Assembly: GCA_963756545.1 (NCBI GenBank)
Contig: CAVWNY010000008.1
Span: 496,001-560,000, forward strand
Direction of reading: 5' to 3'
DNA: 64,000 nt
From: DATFDN01 sp963756545
GTDB taxonomy: Bacteria; Pseudomonadota; Alphaproteobacteria; Acetobacterales; Acetobacteraceae
The translations under genes were made by a program, and so were the position numbers. Positions within the stretch are counted from its first letter, which is position 1; each line of letters starts with the position of its first letter. The notes under the pieces were generated by a model. It did not search any database, was not told the DNA's origin, and was given only the letters and a program-made list of their open reading frames with translations. Shown piece after piece: positions 8,783-18,181 of this stretch.

Positions 8783-9673
8783 CTAGCGGTCCGTATGGTT
8801 TGACCGGGCGGCGGGCAGGGCGGCGCCTCCATGCATCGGCGCTGGCATCTTCCCTGGGGCGGCAAGGGCGGGCATCGCCATCTCCCTACCCGCCGTGAAG
8901 GTGGGCAGGAGATGAGGTGCGGCCACCACCATCGCGCCGTAGGCCACGAGAGCGGCGGCCGTCGCGCGGGAGGCCCGGCGGCCCAGCGGCAGCGCCTTCT
9001 CGGCGAAAACGACGAGCGTGATCCCCGCCATGGCGGCGATGTTCATGATGCCGAGCGGGAACAGGATGACAAACAAGAGCCAGCAGCAGCCGAGGCAATA
9101 GACTCCGTGGAGCAAGCCCATGCGCAGCGCGCCCGCTGCGCCGTCGCGCCACGCGGTCATGATGAAGGTGATGGGCGTGCGACACTTCGAGAGGCATAGG
9201 TCCTTTAGGGGCGTGAGCTGGTAAAGGCCCGCCGCGACGAGGACTGCCCCGCCGATGCGGGCGGCGGTTCCCACCGACGGCGCGGCGCGCACGGCAACCG
9301 CCTCGGCGGCGAGCGCGGCCGTGTAGGCGGCCACGCCTGCCAGCGTCCATACCAGCATGTAGCCGGCCACGAAGACCCAGGTTGCGACGAAGGCCTCGCC
9401 GCGCCGGCGCCTGCCCGTCTGGACCTGGTGGAAGGTGAGGATCATGGGCGCCGCGGTCGGAAACATCATTGCCACCATCATGACCACCCAGATGGTCAGG
9501 AACAGCGGCGCGCGCATGCCCATGGTGAGCGGGGCCATCGCCATCGCCCTGTTGGCGCCGGCGCCTTGCCAGCCGAGCAGCGCCCAGGCCGCCACCGCCA
9601 GCGAGAGGAGCAGGCCGAGGATGACGTTGCGCTGGACGACGAGCGGGTCGGCACGGACGTGATCCGCCGGCAC
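8783..9673 (-). CDS. DUF2182 integral membrane protein
   Basis: 296 residues with about six to seven hydrophobic segments and the family hallmark MMVAMMFPTAAPM in the second one. Two Cys groups stand out: CLSKC after the middle of the protein and CLGCC in a following membrane segment; with many Met residues these suggest metal handling, and the family has been described as predicted metal-binding. The C-terminal 30 residues are Met/Pro/Ala-rich. It starts 3 bases after the DUF1326 gene stop, and such pairs recur in proteobacteria, so the two probably act together. No experimental function is known to me. Confidence 0.85.
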   Translation of the reverse strand: MPADHVRADPLVVQRNVILGLLLSLAVAAWALLGWQGAGANRAMAMAPLTMGMRAPLFLTIWVVMMVAMMFPTAAPMILTFHQVQTGRRRRGEAFVATWVFVAGYMLVWTLAGVAAYTAALAAEAVAVRAAPSVGTAARIGGAVLVAAGLYQLTPLKDLCLSKCRTPITFIMTAWRDGAAGALRMGLLHGVYCLGCCWLLFVILFPLGIMNIAAMAGITLVVFAEKALPLGRRASRATAAALVAYGAMVVAAPHLLPTFTAGREMAMPALAAPGKMPAPMHGGAALPAARSNHTDR

Positions 9674-9676
9674 GAT

Positions 9677-10303
9677 TTAATTCGACCAACTGATTGGCGC
9701 GTAGTGGCCGTTCTTCCCGGAATTGTCCCAGCGCATCCCGTGATCGGCGAAGGTGCTGTCCTTGCCGCCCACCGCGAGCGCGAGCTTGTCCGGTGCGACC
9801 GGATGCCCGACCGCCGCCCAAATCTCCCCGCTCGCGTGCATGGTCGGCAGAGGGTCCACCGCCATGCGCATGATGCCGGGGATTTCCGCCGAGCGGGTCT
9901 TGCCGTTGACGGCGTATTTGATCGCCACCTTCTTCACGCCGAGATGGTTGCCTATCAAGGGTGCGAAGGCCGCCATGGGGCCCCCCTCGGCCCCGCTGAA
10001 GATGGCGCCAAGCGCCTCGGTCTGCTGGTCGTCCGCCCGCTCGTCGATATAGGCGGCCACCGTCCAGTTGCCCTCGCCCATGGCCCCGGGCGTGTGACCG
10101 ACCACGACGACGTTGAGCCCGTCGAGAGCCACGTTGTCGTAGCTACCCCTGTCGATGTGGAAGATGAGGGCCACGTCGCACATCCCCTGGCTCGGCCGCG
10201 CCGTTAGCGGCGGATTCGGGGACACGAGACACGGGCACACAACATCGCAGTTGCAGTTCTCGAAATAATCCCCGGAAAGCTTCCATTTTTTCCCCGCCGC
10301 CAT
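9677..10303 (-). CDS. DUF1326 protein
   Basis: 208 residues, soluble, no signal peptide. The N-terminus has a tight Cys cluster in YFENCNCDVVCPC (C17, C19, C23, C25) plus a further Cys in SQGMCDVA, the DUF1326 signature, suggesting metal or cluster binding. GGAGGA precedes the ATG by about 5 bases. It is the upstream partner of the DUF2182 membrane protein, only 3 bases apart. Function is unknown; a soluble metal-binding subunit serving the membrane protein is the natural inference. Confidence 0.85.
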   Translation of the reverse strand: MAAGKKWKLSGDYFENCNCDVVCPCLVSPNPPLTARPSQGMCDVALIFHIDRGSYDNVALDGLNVVVVGHTPGAMGEGNWTVAAYIDERADDQQTEALGAIFSGAEGGPMAAFAPLIGNHLGVKKVAIKYAVNGKTRSAEIPGIMRMAVDPLPTMHASGEIWAAVGHPVAPDKLALAVGGKDSTFADHGMRWDNSGKNGHYAPISWSN

Positions 10304-10385
10304 CTTTTCCTCCGTGTGAAGCGACGCCGTCCCAGGCTAGCCCGCTGTGGATTGGGTGGCAACGCAGGACGATCAAACCATCGCG

Positions 10386-11231
10386 TCACGCGGGCGCTCG
10401 GCCCGGATCGGAGATGATTGCCTCGGCCGCCCGCCTGGCCCCGATCGGCTCCACCGGGCGGTTCTGGCGGAGCGCCGCGGCGCCGTTGGCGACGACCTGC
10501 CAAACTTCCTCGCACAGTGCCTTGCGATTTGGTTGCCCGCTCGGGTCGATCGGTCGGTGCAGCAGCACGCTCGCGCGCAGGCCCGGATACCGGGCCAGCC
10601 GCCAGTAGTGGGAGGCGATGTCCATGTCGCCGTACCAGGCGAACAAGGCGCGCGTGGCCCGACCCGCGGGCAGCCCCGCGAGGCGATCGTAGACGATGGA
10701 GACCGGCTGCACGATCGGCGGCGCCCCGCCCGTCGCGGCGGCCAAGGCGAAGAACGACGCCCGGAAGGCCATCACCCGCGAGCCGTCGGACGTCGTGCCT
10801 TCGGGGAACAGGATCAAGTTGTCGCCGCGGGCCATCACGGCGCGCATCGCCTCTATCTCGCGCGCCATCGGCCCGCGCTGGCGGGAGATGAAGACGGTGC
10901 GCCCCAGCCGGGCGACCGTGCCGATCAGCGGCCAGCGCCCCACTTCGCCCTTCGCGACAAAGCAGGCCGGCAGCACGCCGCCCAACACGGGGATGTCGAT
11001 CCAGGAGCTGTGGTTCGATACGAACAGCACCGGCCGGTCCGGTGCAGTGATCGGCGCGCCGATCACCCGCACCCGCATGCCGAGCACGCGGCAGAAACTG
11101 GCCCAGTAGAACCGCGCGAATCGCACCTTGGCGCGCCCCGGCACCAGCAGCAGCACACCCTGCACCGCCATCGAGGCCAGGGTCAGCAGCACGAGACCGA
11201 ACAGCCGCCGTCCCGCGCGCAGCCGGCCCAT
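10386..11231 (-). CDS. plsC: 1-acyl-sn-glycerol-3-phosphate acyltransferase
   Basis: 281 residues. One N-terminal transmembrane segment (about 10-30) is followed by a PlsC/LPLAT domain with the catalytic NHSSWID (HX4D) motif, the substrate-binding FPEGTTS motif, and the intermediate FISRQRG block. It would convert lysophosphatidate to phosphatidate at the inner membrane. I chose the ATG at 11231 (MGRLRAG); another ATG at 11342 in the same frame would add 37 residues of low-complexity sequence and has AAGGA directly abutting it. Lipid-linked acyl transfer to other acceptors (OlsA-type) cannot be excluded. Confidence 0.88.
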   Translation of the reverse strand: MGRLRAGRRLFGLVLLTLASMAVQGVLLLVPGRAKVRFARFYWASFCRVLGMRVRVIGAPITAPDRPVLFVSNHSSWIDIPVLGGVLPACFVAKGEVGRWPLIGTVARLGRTVFISRQRGPMAREIEAMRAVMARGDNLILFPEGTTSDGSRVMAFRASFFALAAATGGAPPIVQPVSIVYDRLAGLPAGRATRALFAWYGDMDIASHYWRLARYPGLRASVLLHRPIDPSGQPNRKALCEEVWQVVANGAAALRQNRPVEPIGARRAAEAIISDPGRAPA

Positions 11232-11438
11232 GACTGAGCGGCGGCCCTGCACGCCAAACCGGGCCGCCGCCGCGCCCGGAGCGGATTCGGGGAGTCTTGA
11301 CCGACTCTCTGAACCGTGGAGACCGCGAGGTGCTGCACTCATTCCTTCTGATAGCTCGAAGGGTTTGGCCGAACGATGGCGCGACCGTGACTGTTCTTCG
11401 GTATTCCGGCGCCCGGCGCGTGCGGCTAGATTCGGGCG

Positions 11439-13283
11439 ATGTCGCGCGACCACCTTCGTGCCCGCGGATGCGTCGCGCTGCTGGCAACCGCCTTGATCGC
11501 CGTCCCGCCGAACACGCGCGCCGCCGACCCGCTTCCCTACACGGTCGAGATTGCCAAGACCCCCGATTCCGCGCTGAACGCCGCGCTCGACGGCTCCTCG
11601 CAACTGGTGTCGCTGGGCGGCAAGGCGCCGGTCGGCCCCTTTGCCCTGCTCGCCCGTGCCCGACAAGACCGCGAGCGGTTCCTGACCGCGCTGCACAGTC
11701 TCGGCTACTACAAGGGCGCGGTCAGCATCACCGTCGATGGCCATAAGCTCGACGAGCCGGGCCTGGTGGACCTGCTGCAAGCCGCGCCCGCCAAACCGCC
11801 GGCCCAGGTCGCGGTCGCGGTCACGCCGGGCACGCAGTTCCGCATCCGGCGGGTGATGTTCTCGGGGACGTATCCGCCGGGGCTGCCCCAAGGGGCCAAG
11901 CTCGCACCGGGAGCCCCGGCGGTGGCGGCGGATATCGTCGCGGCGCGCGACCGGCTGCTTTCGGCGCTGCGCGACAATGGCTATGCCCTTGCGAAAGTCG
12001 ATCTGGAGCCGGCCACGCTCTATCTGCCGCAGGACGCGATGGACGTCGCCTACAAGATCGAAAGCGGGCCGCGTGTCCATCTCGGCCCGATTCGCTTCGC
12101 GGGCCTGGACGGGGTTAACGAGTCGTTCGTCCGCAAACGGCTGCTCGTCCATCAGGGCGACCTGTTCAGCGCCAGCGCGCTCGCCAAGGCGCGCGCCGAT
12201 CTTGCCACGACGCCGATCTTCGCCTCGGTGCTCGCGGTTCCGGCGACCCAGCTCGACGCCGCGGGCCAGCTTCCGATCACCTTCTACACCGCCGAGCGGC
12301 CCGGCCACGCCGTGGATGTGGGCGTGTCGTACGCGACCGATCTCGGACTAGGACTGACCACCGGCTGGCGTGACCGCAACCTGTTCGGCAACGCCGAGCA
12401 GCTCAATCTGACGGCAGCGTTCCAGGCGGGCGGCAATTCCCAGCTCCGGCCCGGCTACAAGGTGAACGCGCAGTTCATCAAACCGGATTTCCTGGCGCGG
12501 GATCAGTCGCTCGAGGCAAACTTGGGCGCGGTGAAGCGGAGCCTCATCGCCTATGATCAGAAGGCACTGCTCGAATCCATCGCGATCAGCCGGATCCTTT
12601 CGGAACACTGGCGCGGCGGCGTCGGCATTTCGGGCGAGCAGGAACTCATCACCCAGGAGGGGGTCACGCGCCGCTACAACCTGCTCGGCCTGCCGCTCAC
12701 GCTGAACTTTGACGACACCAACAGCCTGCTGAACCCGACCACCGGCATCCGCGCCGCCCTGCTGGTCTCGCCCGAGCGGTCGCTGACCGGCATCCAGTCG
12801 AACTTCCTGCTGACGCAGCTCGCCGGCTCGACCTACCTCAATGTCGCCGGCAATGGGCGCACCGTCCTCGCGCTGCGCGGTCTGGTGGGCAATGCGTTCG
12901 GCGTGGACACGTTCGGCTTGCCGCCCGACCAACGCTTCTATGCCGGCGGCAGCGGGACCGTGCGCGGCTACAAATACCAGTCGGTCGGGCCGCAATTCCC
13001 GGACGGCAAGCCGGCCGGCGGCACCCGTATCACGGCCGGCACCATCGAGTTGCGGCAGCGCGTCTTCAGCAGCTTCGGGTTTTCGTTGTTCACCGACGCC
13101 GCCAGGGTCGCCGGCTCCGGTGGGAGCGGGCTGGGCGGCGGCAAATACGCCGTCGGCGCCGGCGCGGGCGTCTTCTACTATACCCCGATCGGTCCGATCC
13201 GGCTGGAGGGCGCTGTGCCGCTGGTCCGGCTGCCGAACAGCGGTTTTTTCGAGATCTATGTCGGCCTCGGGCAGGCGTTCTGA
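11439..13283 (+). CDS. tamA: TamA-type Omp85 outer membrane protein
   Basis: 614 residues with a cleavable signal peptide (to about ANTRAAD, residue 29). POTRA-like repeats occupy about residues 30-270 and a 16-strand Omp85 barrel the rest, ending in Phe (GLGQAF) as outer membrane beta-signals do. The conserved barrel lid motif appears as VRGYKYQS. TamA is the outer membrane half of the translocation and assembly module, and the next gene is its inner-membrane partner, with the stop and start overlapping (TGATG). Start and size agree with the family. Confidence 0.92.
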   Translation: MSRDHLRARGCVALLATALIAVPPNTRAADPLPYTVEIAKTPDSALNAALDGSSQLVSLGGKAPVGPFALLARARQDRERFLTALHSLGYYKGAVSITVDGHKLDEPGLVDLLQAAPAKPPAQVAVAVTPGTQFRIRRVMFSGTYPPGLPQGAKLAPGAPAVAADIVAARDRLLSALRDNGYALAKVDLEPATLYLPQDAMDVAYKIESGPRVHLGPIRFAGLDGVNESFVRKRLLVHQGDLFSASALAKARADLATTPIFASVLAVPATQLDAAGQLPITFYTAERPGHAVDVGVSYATDLGLGLTTGWRDRNLFGNAEQLNLTAAFQAGGNSQLRPGYKVNAQFIKPDFLARDQSLEANLGAVKRSLIAYDQKALLESIAISRILSEHWRGGVGISGEQELITQEGVTRRYNLLGLPLTLNFDDTNSLLNPTTGIRAALLVSPERSLTGIQSNFLLTQLAGSTYLNVAGNGRTVLALRGLVGNAFGVDTFGLPPDQRFYAGGSGTVRGYKYQSVGPQFPDGKPAGGTRITAGTIELRQRVFSSFGFSLFTDAARVAGSGGSGLGGGKYAVGAGAGVFYYTPIGPIRLEGAVPLVRLPNSGFFEIYVGLGQAF

Positions 13284-16200
13284 TGCGCGCATCCCGTACA
13301 GTCGCCATCGCGATGCTCCTGTTCGTCGCCCTGTGCGCGCCCGGCGCGCCGGCGCGCGCCGCCCTGCTCGATCGGCTGCTGCCATGGGTCAGCAGCTCCA
13401 TTCAGACCCAGGGCCTGTCGATCCATTGGGGCGGCACGCTGACGGCGAGCACGGTCGAGCTGCGCGACACCGGGGGTACCTATGCCACGTTCCACGGCGT
13501 CAAGATCGTCTGGTCGCCGCTCGCCCTGCTGCATCGCAACGTCGTCATCGATTCGCTGACCGCCGACGATGGCGACGTCGCCCGTTTGCCGGCCAGCTCC
13601 GGCGGCTCCTCCGGCGGCAGCCTGACCAACAAGCTCGATGTGAAGGCGCTGGCGGTCGGACGCCTGACGGTCGAAAAACCGGTGGCGGGTGTCGCCGCCA
13701 CGCTGCGGGTCAACGGGTCCGGCAGCCGGGACGGACCGAACGACCTGCAGGCGCGGCTTAGCGCCGAGCGCCTAGACGGCGCCGGGACGTATAGCGCGAT
13801 GGGGCGGATGGGCGTGAATGGAGTGGATGCCCGGATCACGGCCAAGGAGGCGTCGGGCGGGCTGATCGCCGCCGCCGCCGGGTTGCCGGACGTGGGCGCG
13901 ATCGATCTCTCCGCCTCCGTCGCCGGACCGGAGACCGCGTTGGCCACTCAGGTCGCAGTCGCCGCCGGCCAACTGCGGGCGGAGGCAAAGGGGCAAGTGG
14001 ACGTGCCGGGGAGCACGCTCAGTCTGCACGTGGACGCGAGCGCCCCGGCGATGACGCCCCGCCCCGATCTCGCGTGGCGGTCGGTGTCGCTGCAAGCGGA
14101 CGTGAAAGGAGGCTTCACGACGCCGGACGTGACCGCCGCGCTGCGCGTGGACGGACTGCGCGCGGGCGGCGGCGGGGCGCAGGCGGTCACGCTGAACGCG
14201 AACGGCAACAAGGGCGACCTGCGCGTGACCGGCCAGCTCGACGGCGTGACGGTGCCGGGGCGGCAGCCCGACCTCCTGGCCGCCGCGCCACTGCGCCTGG
14301 ACGCCGAGGCCCAGTTGTCGGCACCCGGCCGGCCGATGCGCTTCGCCCTGCACCATCCGATCCTGGAGGCGAGCGGGACGGCCAAGCTCGAAGCCGAGCA
14401 GGGCACGCTTCAGCTCACGCTTCCGGACCTCGCGCCCTTCGCCGCCGAGGCGGGCGAGCAATTGCAGGGCCACGCTGCCCTGCAATTGACGGCGGCACGC
14501 CGGCAGACCGGCGCGGTGGCGCTGGATTTGGGCGGCACTCTGGGCGTCACCGGCGGCCGTGCGCCCGTCCCGGCACTGGTGGGCGAGGACGCGCGGATCG
14601 AGATGGCGGCCGAGGTGCAGGGGAGATCGGTCGCCGTGTCGCGGTTGACCTTCAACGGCCAGGATTTGTCGTTGTCGGCCAGCGGCGCCCTGTCCACGGC
14701 CAGCGTCGATCTGGCCTTCGCAGCGGGGTTGGCCCGCCTCAACCCGGTTGATCCTCGATTGGCGGGTCATCTTCGTGCCGAGGGTCACGTCTCCGGCCCG
14801 ACCGAGAATCTGGCACTGGCGCTCACCCTGGCGGGCGAGGTGAGCGCAAAGGGGGAATCCTCCGGCCCATTCACCGCGCGGCTCGACGCGCACGGCCTGC
14901 CGCACGCGCCGGCTGGACGACTGACCGCGAAAGGCGCGCTGCTCGGCTCGCCGATCAACGTGGCGCTGGCCGGCGGGCGGGCCGCGGATGGCGCGCTCGG
15001 TGTCCGGATCGAGCAGGCCGACTGGAAAAGCCTGGCCGCTGCGGGCGCGGTCAATCTGCCTTCCGGGGCGACCTTGCCGCAAGGGCAGCTTCACCTAAGC
15101 GTCGGCAGCCTCGCCGATTTCACGCCGCTGATCGGCCGCCCGCTCACCGGCAGTGCCGCCGCGACCCTGGACGCCACGGCGGCGGCGTGGCGGCTGGACG
15201 CGCAGGCGAACGACGCGGGCGAGCCGGATTTAGCCTCGATCGGCAAGGCCGCCCTGCGGCTCACACTCGATCATCCGGCGAGCCATCCGCTGGTGGGCGG
15301 ACAGTTGAGCCTGGACGGGCTCAAGACGGGCCGCGTCTCCGGGTCCGCGCGCATGAGCGCGACCGGGTCGGCGGACGCGCTGGCGCTGACGCTCGCCGCT
15401 GATCTCGCCAACCTCGACGGAGCCCCGGCCCGGATTGCCGGCACGGGGACGGCGGACGCGCCCGCGCGCGAACTCACGCTCGCGGCGTTCACCGCCGCCT
15501 GGAAGGGCCAGGATCTGCGCCTGCTCGCCCCGGTTCGGCTCGGCTTCGCCCAAGGCGTCGCGATCGACAATCTGCGACTTGGACTACGACAGGCGGTGAT
15601 CGAGGTGAACGGCACGGTCGGGCAGAGCCTCGACCTGACGGCACGCTTGCACGACGTGCCCGCGAGTCTCGCCGCGCTTGTCTCTCCCACCCTCAATGTG
15701 AGCGGAACCTTGAATGCCGAGGCGCGGCTGAACGGGACGCCTTCGGCCCCCACCGGCATTATCCGCGCGCGGGCGGCGGGGCTGCGGCTGGACACGGCGC
15801 GGGGCCGCGCGCTGCCGGTGGCCGATCTGACGGTGACGGCCGATCTGCAAGGCAAGGCGGCGCGGATCGACGTACGCGCGACCGCCGGCGCGTCGCGCCT
15901 CACGGTCACGGGTCAGGCCGGGCTCGGCCTGAGCGCCCCGCTCGATCTGCATGCCGACGGGATCATTGACCTCGCACAAGCCGACCCGCTGCTCGGGACG
16001 GGCGAGCAGGTCAGCGGTCGCCTGACGCTCGCCGCCTCCGTGAGCGGAACCGCCGCCAAGCCGAACGGCACCGTGCGCGCCAGCGCTGCCGGAATACGGG
16101 TGCTGACCGGACCAGGCGCCGGCCTGCCGCCCGCCAGCCTAACCGCGGTCGCGATGCTCCAGGGTACGGCCGCGCGCATCGAGACGCGGCTGACGGCGGG

Positions 16201-17563
16201 CGCCTCGCACGTGACGGTGGCCGGCACAGCGGGGCTGTCGAGCCAGGGGCCGCTTGACCTGCGCACGATGGGGACGATCGACCTCGCGGTGGCGAACCCC
16301 ATCCTGCTGGCCAACGCCGAGGCGGTGCGCGGAATGCTGACGGTGGATGCGACGGTGGGCGGCACGCTCGCCGCCCCGCGCCTCGCCGGCGGCGCCACGC
16401 TGACCGGCGGCGACGTGCGCGACTACGCTCAGGGCGTGCATCTCAGCGCCATCGCCGCGCGGCTGGTGGCCGAGGGCGGCAGCTTGCGGCTGGTCTCGTT
16501 CGATGCGCGGGCGGGCAATGGGACGATGGCGGCGCGCGGCAGCGTCGGACTGCTCGCCCCCGGCATCCCGGTCGATTTCAGGCTGACGGCGAACGACGCG
16601 ACGCCGATCGCCGGCGACCTGCTGACCGCGACTCTGGATGCCGATCTGAGCATCACCGGGCAGGTGGAGGGCACGGTCATGCTGGCCGGGCGGGTCAACG
16701 TGCGGCATGCGGTGGCGCAGGTGCCGAGCCGGCTGCCGGCCGCGGTCGTGACCATCCCGGTGCGCGTGGCGGGCGCGCCGCCGCCGAAGCCGCCACCGCC
16801 CTCGACGATGCTGGCGAACATCGCGCTCAATCTGACGGTCGCTGCGCCGGCGCAGATTTTCGTGCGCGGACGCGGGCTGAACGCCGAACTGGGCGGGACG
16901 GTGCGGATCGCCGGCACCACCAAGACGATGCGGACCTCGGGCGGGTTCAAGCTGATCCGCGGCTCGTTCAATCTGGTCGGCAACACGCTGAACTTCGATT
17001 CCGGCGACATCGATTTCAACGGCGCCAGCATCACCGACCCGGCGCTCCACCTCGTCGCCACCTCCGTCGGTTCGAACATGACGGCGACCTTGACCGTCTC
17101 CGGGACGGCGCGCGATCCCAAGATCACGCTGAGCAGCACGCCGCCGCTGCCGCAGGACCAGATCCTAGCGCAGCTACTGTTCCGTACCAACGCGGGCGCG
17201 CTCAGCCCCTTCCAGCTCGCCGGCATCGCGGCCGGGCTGGCGGAAATCAGCGGGCAGGGATCGGCGCTGAGCAACCCGCTGCAAGGCTTGCAGAACGCGC
17301 TCGGCCTGGACCAATTGGGGATGGGGACCGGCCCGAACGGGCAGCCGACGCTCCAAGCGGGCCGGTATCTGAGCCGTCGCGTCTATGTGGGCGCGCAGCA
17401 GGCTACGGGGGGCGCGGGCGCGCAGGGTACGGTGCAAGTGGATCTCACGAAGGGACTGAAGCTGAACGCGACGGTCGGGAACGGCGAGACGACGTCGGCG
17501 ATCGGCTCGACGGGGGAGAGCAACGGTGCCAGTGTCGGGGTGACCTACCAGTTCCAATATTGA
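13283..17563 (+). CDS. tamB: Translocation/assembly module protein TamB
   Basis: 1426 residues. An N-terminal signal anchor (about 5-28) is followed by a very long beta-rich, AsmA/TamB-like region made of degenerate repeats (several xxSGTxxxPxG units around residues 800-1100). The C-terminal DUF490/TamB domain contains the typical VRIAGT, GSFNLVGNTLNFDSG and ITLSSTPPLPQDQILAQLLF blocks and ends in an aromatic (YQFQY). TamB spans the periplasm and works with TamA in outer membrane protein insertion and lipid transport between membranes. It overlaps tamA and is certainly co-expressed. Confidence 0.95.
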   Translation: MRASRTVAIAMLLFVALCAPGAPARAALLDRLLPWVSSSIQTQGLSIHWGGTLTASTVELRDTGGTYATFHGVKIVWSPLALLHRNVVIDSLTADDGDVARLPASSGGSSGGSLTNKLDVKALAVGRLTVEKPVAGVAATLRVNGSGSRDGPNDLQARLSAERLDGAGTYSAMGRMGVNGVDARITAKEASGGLIAAAAGLPDVGAIDLSASVAGPETALATQVAVAAGQLRAEAKGQVDVPGSTLSLHVDASAPAMTPRPDLAWRSVSLQADVKGGFTTPDVTAALRVDGLRAGGGGAQAVTLNANGNKGDLRVTGQLDGVTVPGRQPDLLAAAPLRLDAEAQLSAPGRPMRFALHHPILEASGTAKLEAEQGTLQLTLPDLAPFAAEAGEQLQGHAALQLTAARRQTGAVALDLGGTLGVTGGRAPVPALVGEDARIEMAAEVQGRSVAVSRLTFNGQDLSLSASGALSTASVDLAFAAGLARLNPVDPRLAGHLRAEGHVSGPTENLALALTLAGEVSAKGESSGPFTARLDAHGLPHAPAGRLTAKGALLGSPINVALAGGRAADGALGVRIEQADWKSLAAAGAVNLPSGATLPQGQLHLSVGSLADFTPLIGRPLTGSAAATLDATAAAWRLDAQANDAGEPDLASIGKAALRLTLDHPASHPLVGGQLSLDGLKTGRVSGSARMSATGSADALALTLAADLANLDGAPARIAGTGTADAPARELTLAAFTAAWKGQDLRLLAPVRLGFAQGVAIDNLRLGLRQAVIEVNGTVGQSLDLTARLHDVPASLAALVSPTLNVSGTLNAEARLNGTPSAPTGIIRARAAGLRLDTARGRALPVADLTVTADLQGKAARIDVRATAGASRLTVTGQAGLGLSAPLDLHADGIIDLAQADPLLGTGEQVSGRLTLAASVSGTAAKPNGTVRASAAGIRVLTGPGAGLPPASLTAVAMLQGTAARIETRLTAGASHVTVAGTAGLSSQGPLDLRTMGTIDLAVANPILLANAEAVRGMLTVDATVGGTLAAPRLAGGATLTGGDVRDYAQGVHLSAIAARLVAEGGSLRLVSFDARAGNGTMAARGSVGLLAPGIPVDFRLTANDATPIAGDLLTATLDADLSITGQVEGTVMLAGRVNVRHAVAQVPSRLPAAVVTIPVRVAGAPPPKPPPPSTMLANIALNLTVAAPAQIFVRGRGLNAELGGTVRIAGTTKTMRTSGGFKLIRGSFNLVGNTLNFDSGDIDFNGASITDPALHLVATSVGSNMTATLTVSGTARDPKITLSSTPPLPQDQILAQLLFRTNAGALSPFQLAGIAAGLAEISGQGSALSNPLQGLQNALGLDQLGMGTGPNGQPTLQAGRYLSRRVYVGAQQATGGAGAQGTVQVDLTKGLKLNATVGNGETTSAIGSTGESNGASVGVTYQFQY

Positions 17564-17651
17564 GAGCCGCGCCCCGCTCTCGCAGACGTAGCTGGGACCG
17601 CCGGTGACCATACGCTAGCATTTCATCTAGACTGAAACGGGAGGCGACCCG

Positions 17652-18170
17652 GTGAAGCGCAAGCGGTTCTCTCATCGCGTGCCGGCGGTTTGCGCCCTGG
17701 CATTACTCGGCGTAGTTTCTGGTTGGCCCGCACTGGCGGATGGGTTGCTCACCACGCACCGGCTGTCGGCGGAACTCGCCAGCGCGGTTGCGAACGAAGC
17801 GGTCGCGAGTTGCGCGAAGCAGGGCTATGCCGAAACTGCCGTGGTCGTGGACGCCGACGGCGTGCGTCAGGCGGTCCTGCGCGGCGATCGGGCCGGAAGC
17901 CACACGCTCGACAGCGCCAACGACAAAGCCTACACGGCTGCCTCGTTCAAGACCGACACCGCCGCCCTCGTCGAGCGGGCAAAGACGGTGACCGGATTCT
18001 CCGGTTTGTTCACCCAGCTTCCGCACCTCATCCTGTTCGGCGGCGGCGTCGTCATCAAGGTCGGAGACGAAGTGATCGGGGCCGTCGGCGCCAGCGGCGC
18101 CCCTGGCGGAAATCTGGACGAAGCCTGCGCCCGCGCCGGCCTCGATAAGATCCGCGATCAGCTCAGATAG
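17652..18170 (+). CDS. Exported GlcG/HbpS-type heme-binding family protein
   Basis: 172 residues. Residues 1 to about 29 form a signal peptide (basic start, hydrophobic core, cleavage near ALADG). The mature part matches the GlcG/HbpS fold: LSAELASAVANEAVASC, a DADGVRQAVLRGD strand pair, KAYTAASFKTDT, and a GGVVIKVGDEVIGAVGASGAPGG C-terminal core. Members bind heme or sense redox state in the periplasm. The start is GTG at 17652 with GGGAGG about 8 bases before it. It sits 11 bp before the DUF1194 gene, also exported, so the two are probably co-transcribed. Confidence 0.85.
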   Translation: MKRKRFSHRVPAVCALALLGVVSGWPALADGLLTTHRLSAELASAVANEAVASCAKQGYAETAVVVDADGVRQAVLRGDRAGSHTLDSANDKAYTAASFKTDTAALVERAKTVTGFSGLFTQLPHLILFGGGVVIKVGDEVIGAVGASGAPGGNLDEACARAGLDKIRDQLR

Positions 18171-18181
18171 GCGGCGAAGCG

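Noticed and set aside
10386..12308. 640-codon reading of the acyltransferase frame
   Set aside because: The N-terminal 360 codons are antisense to tamA and look unlike any protein family; only the part from 11231 matches an acyltransferase.
16139..17050. Antisense open frames inside tamB
   Set aside because: tamB is well supported by its domain motifs and partner; the antisense frames have biased, repetitive composition.
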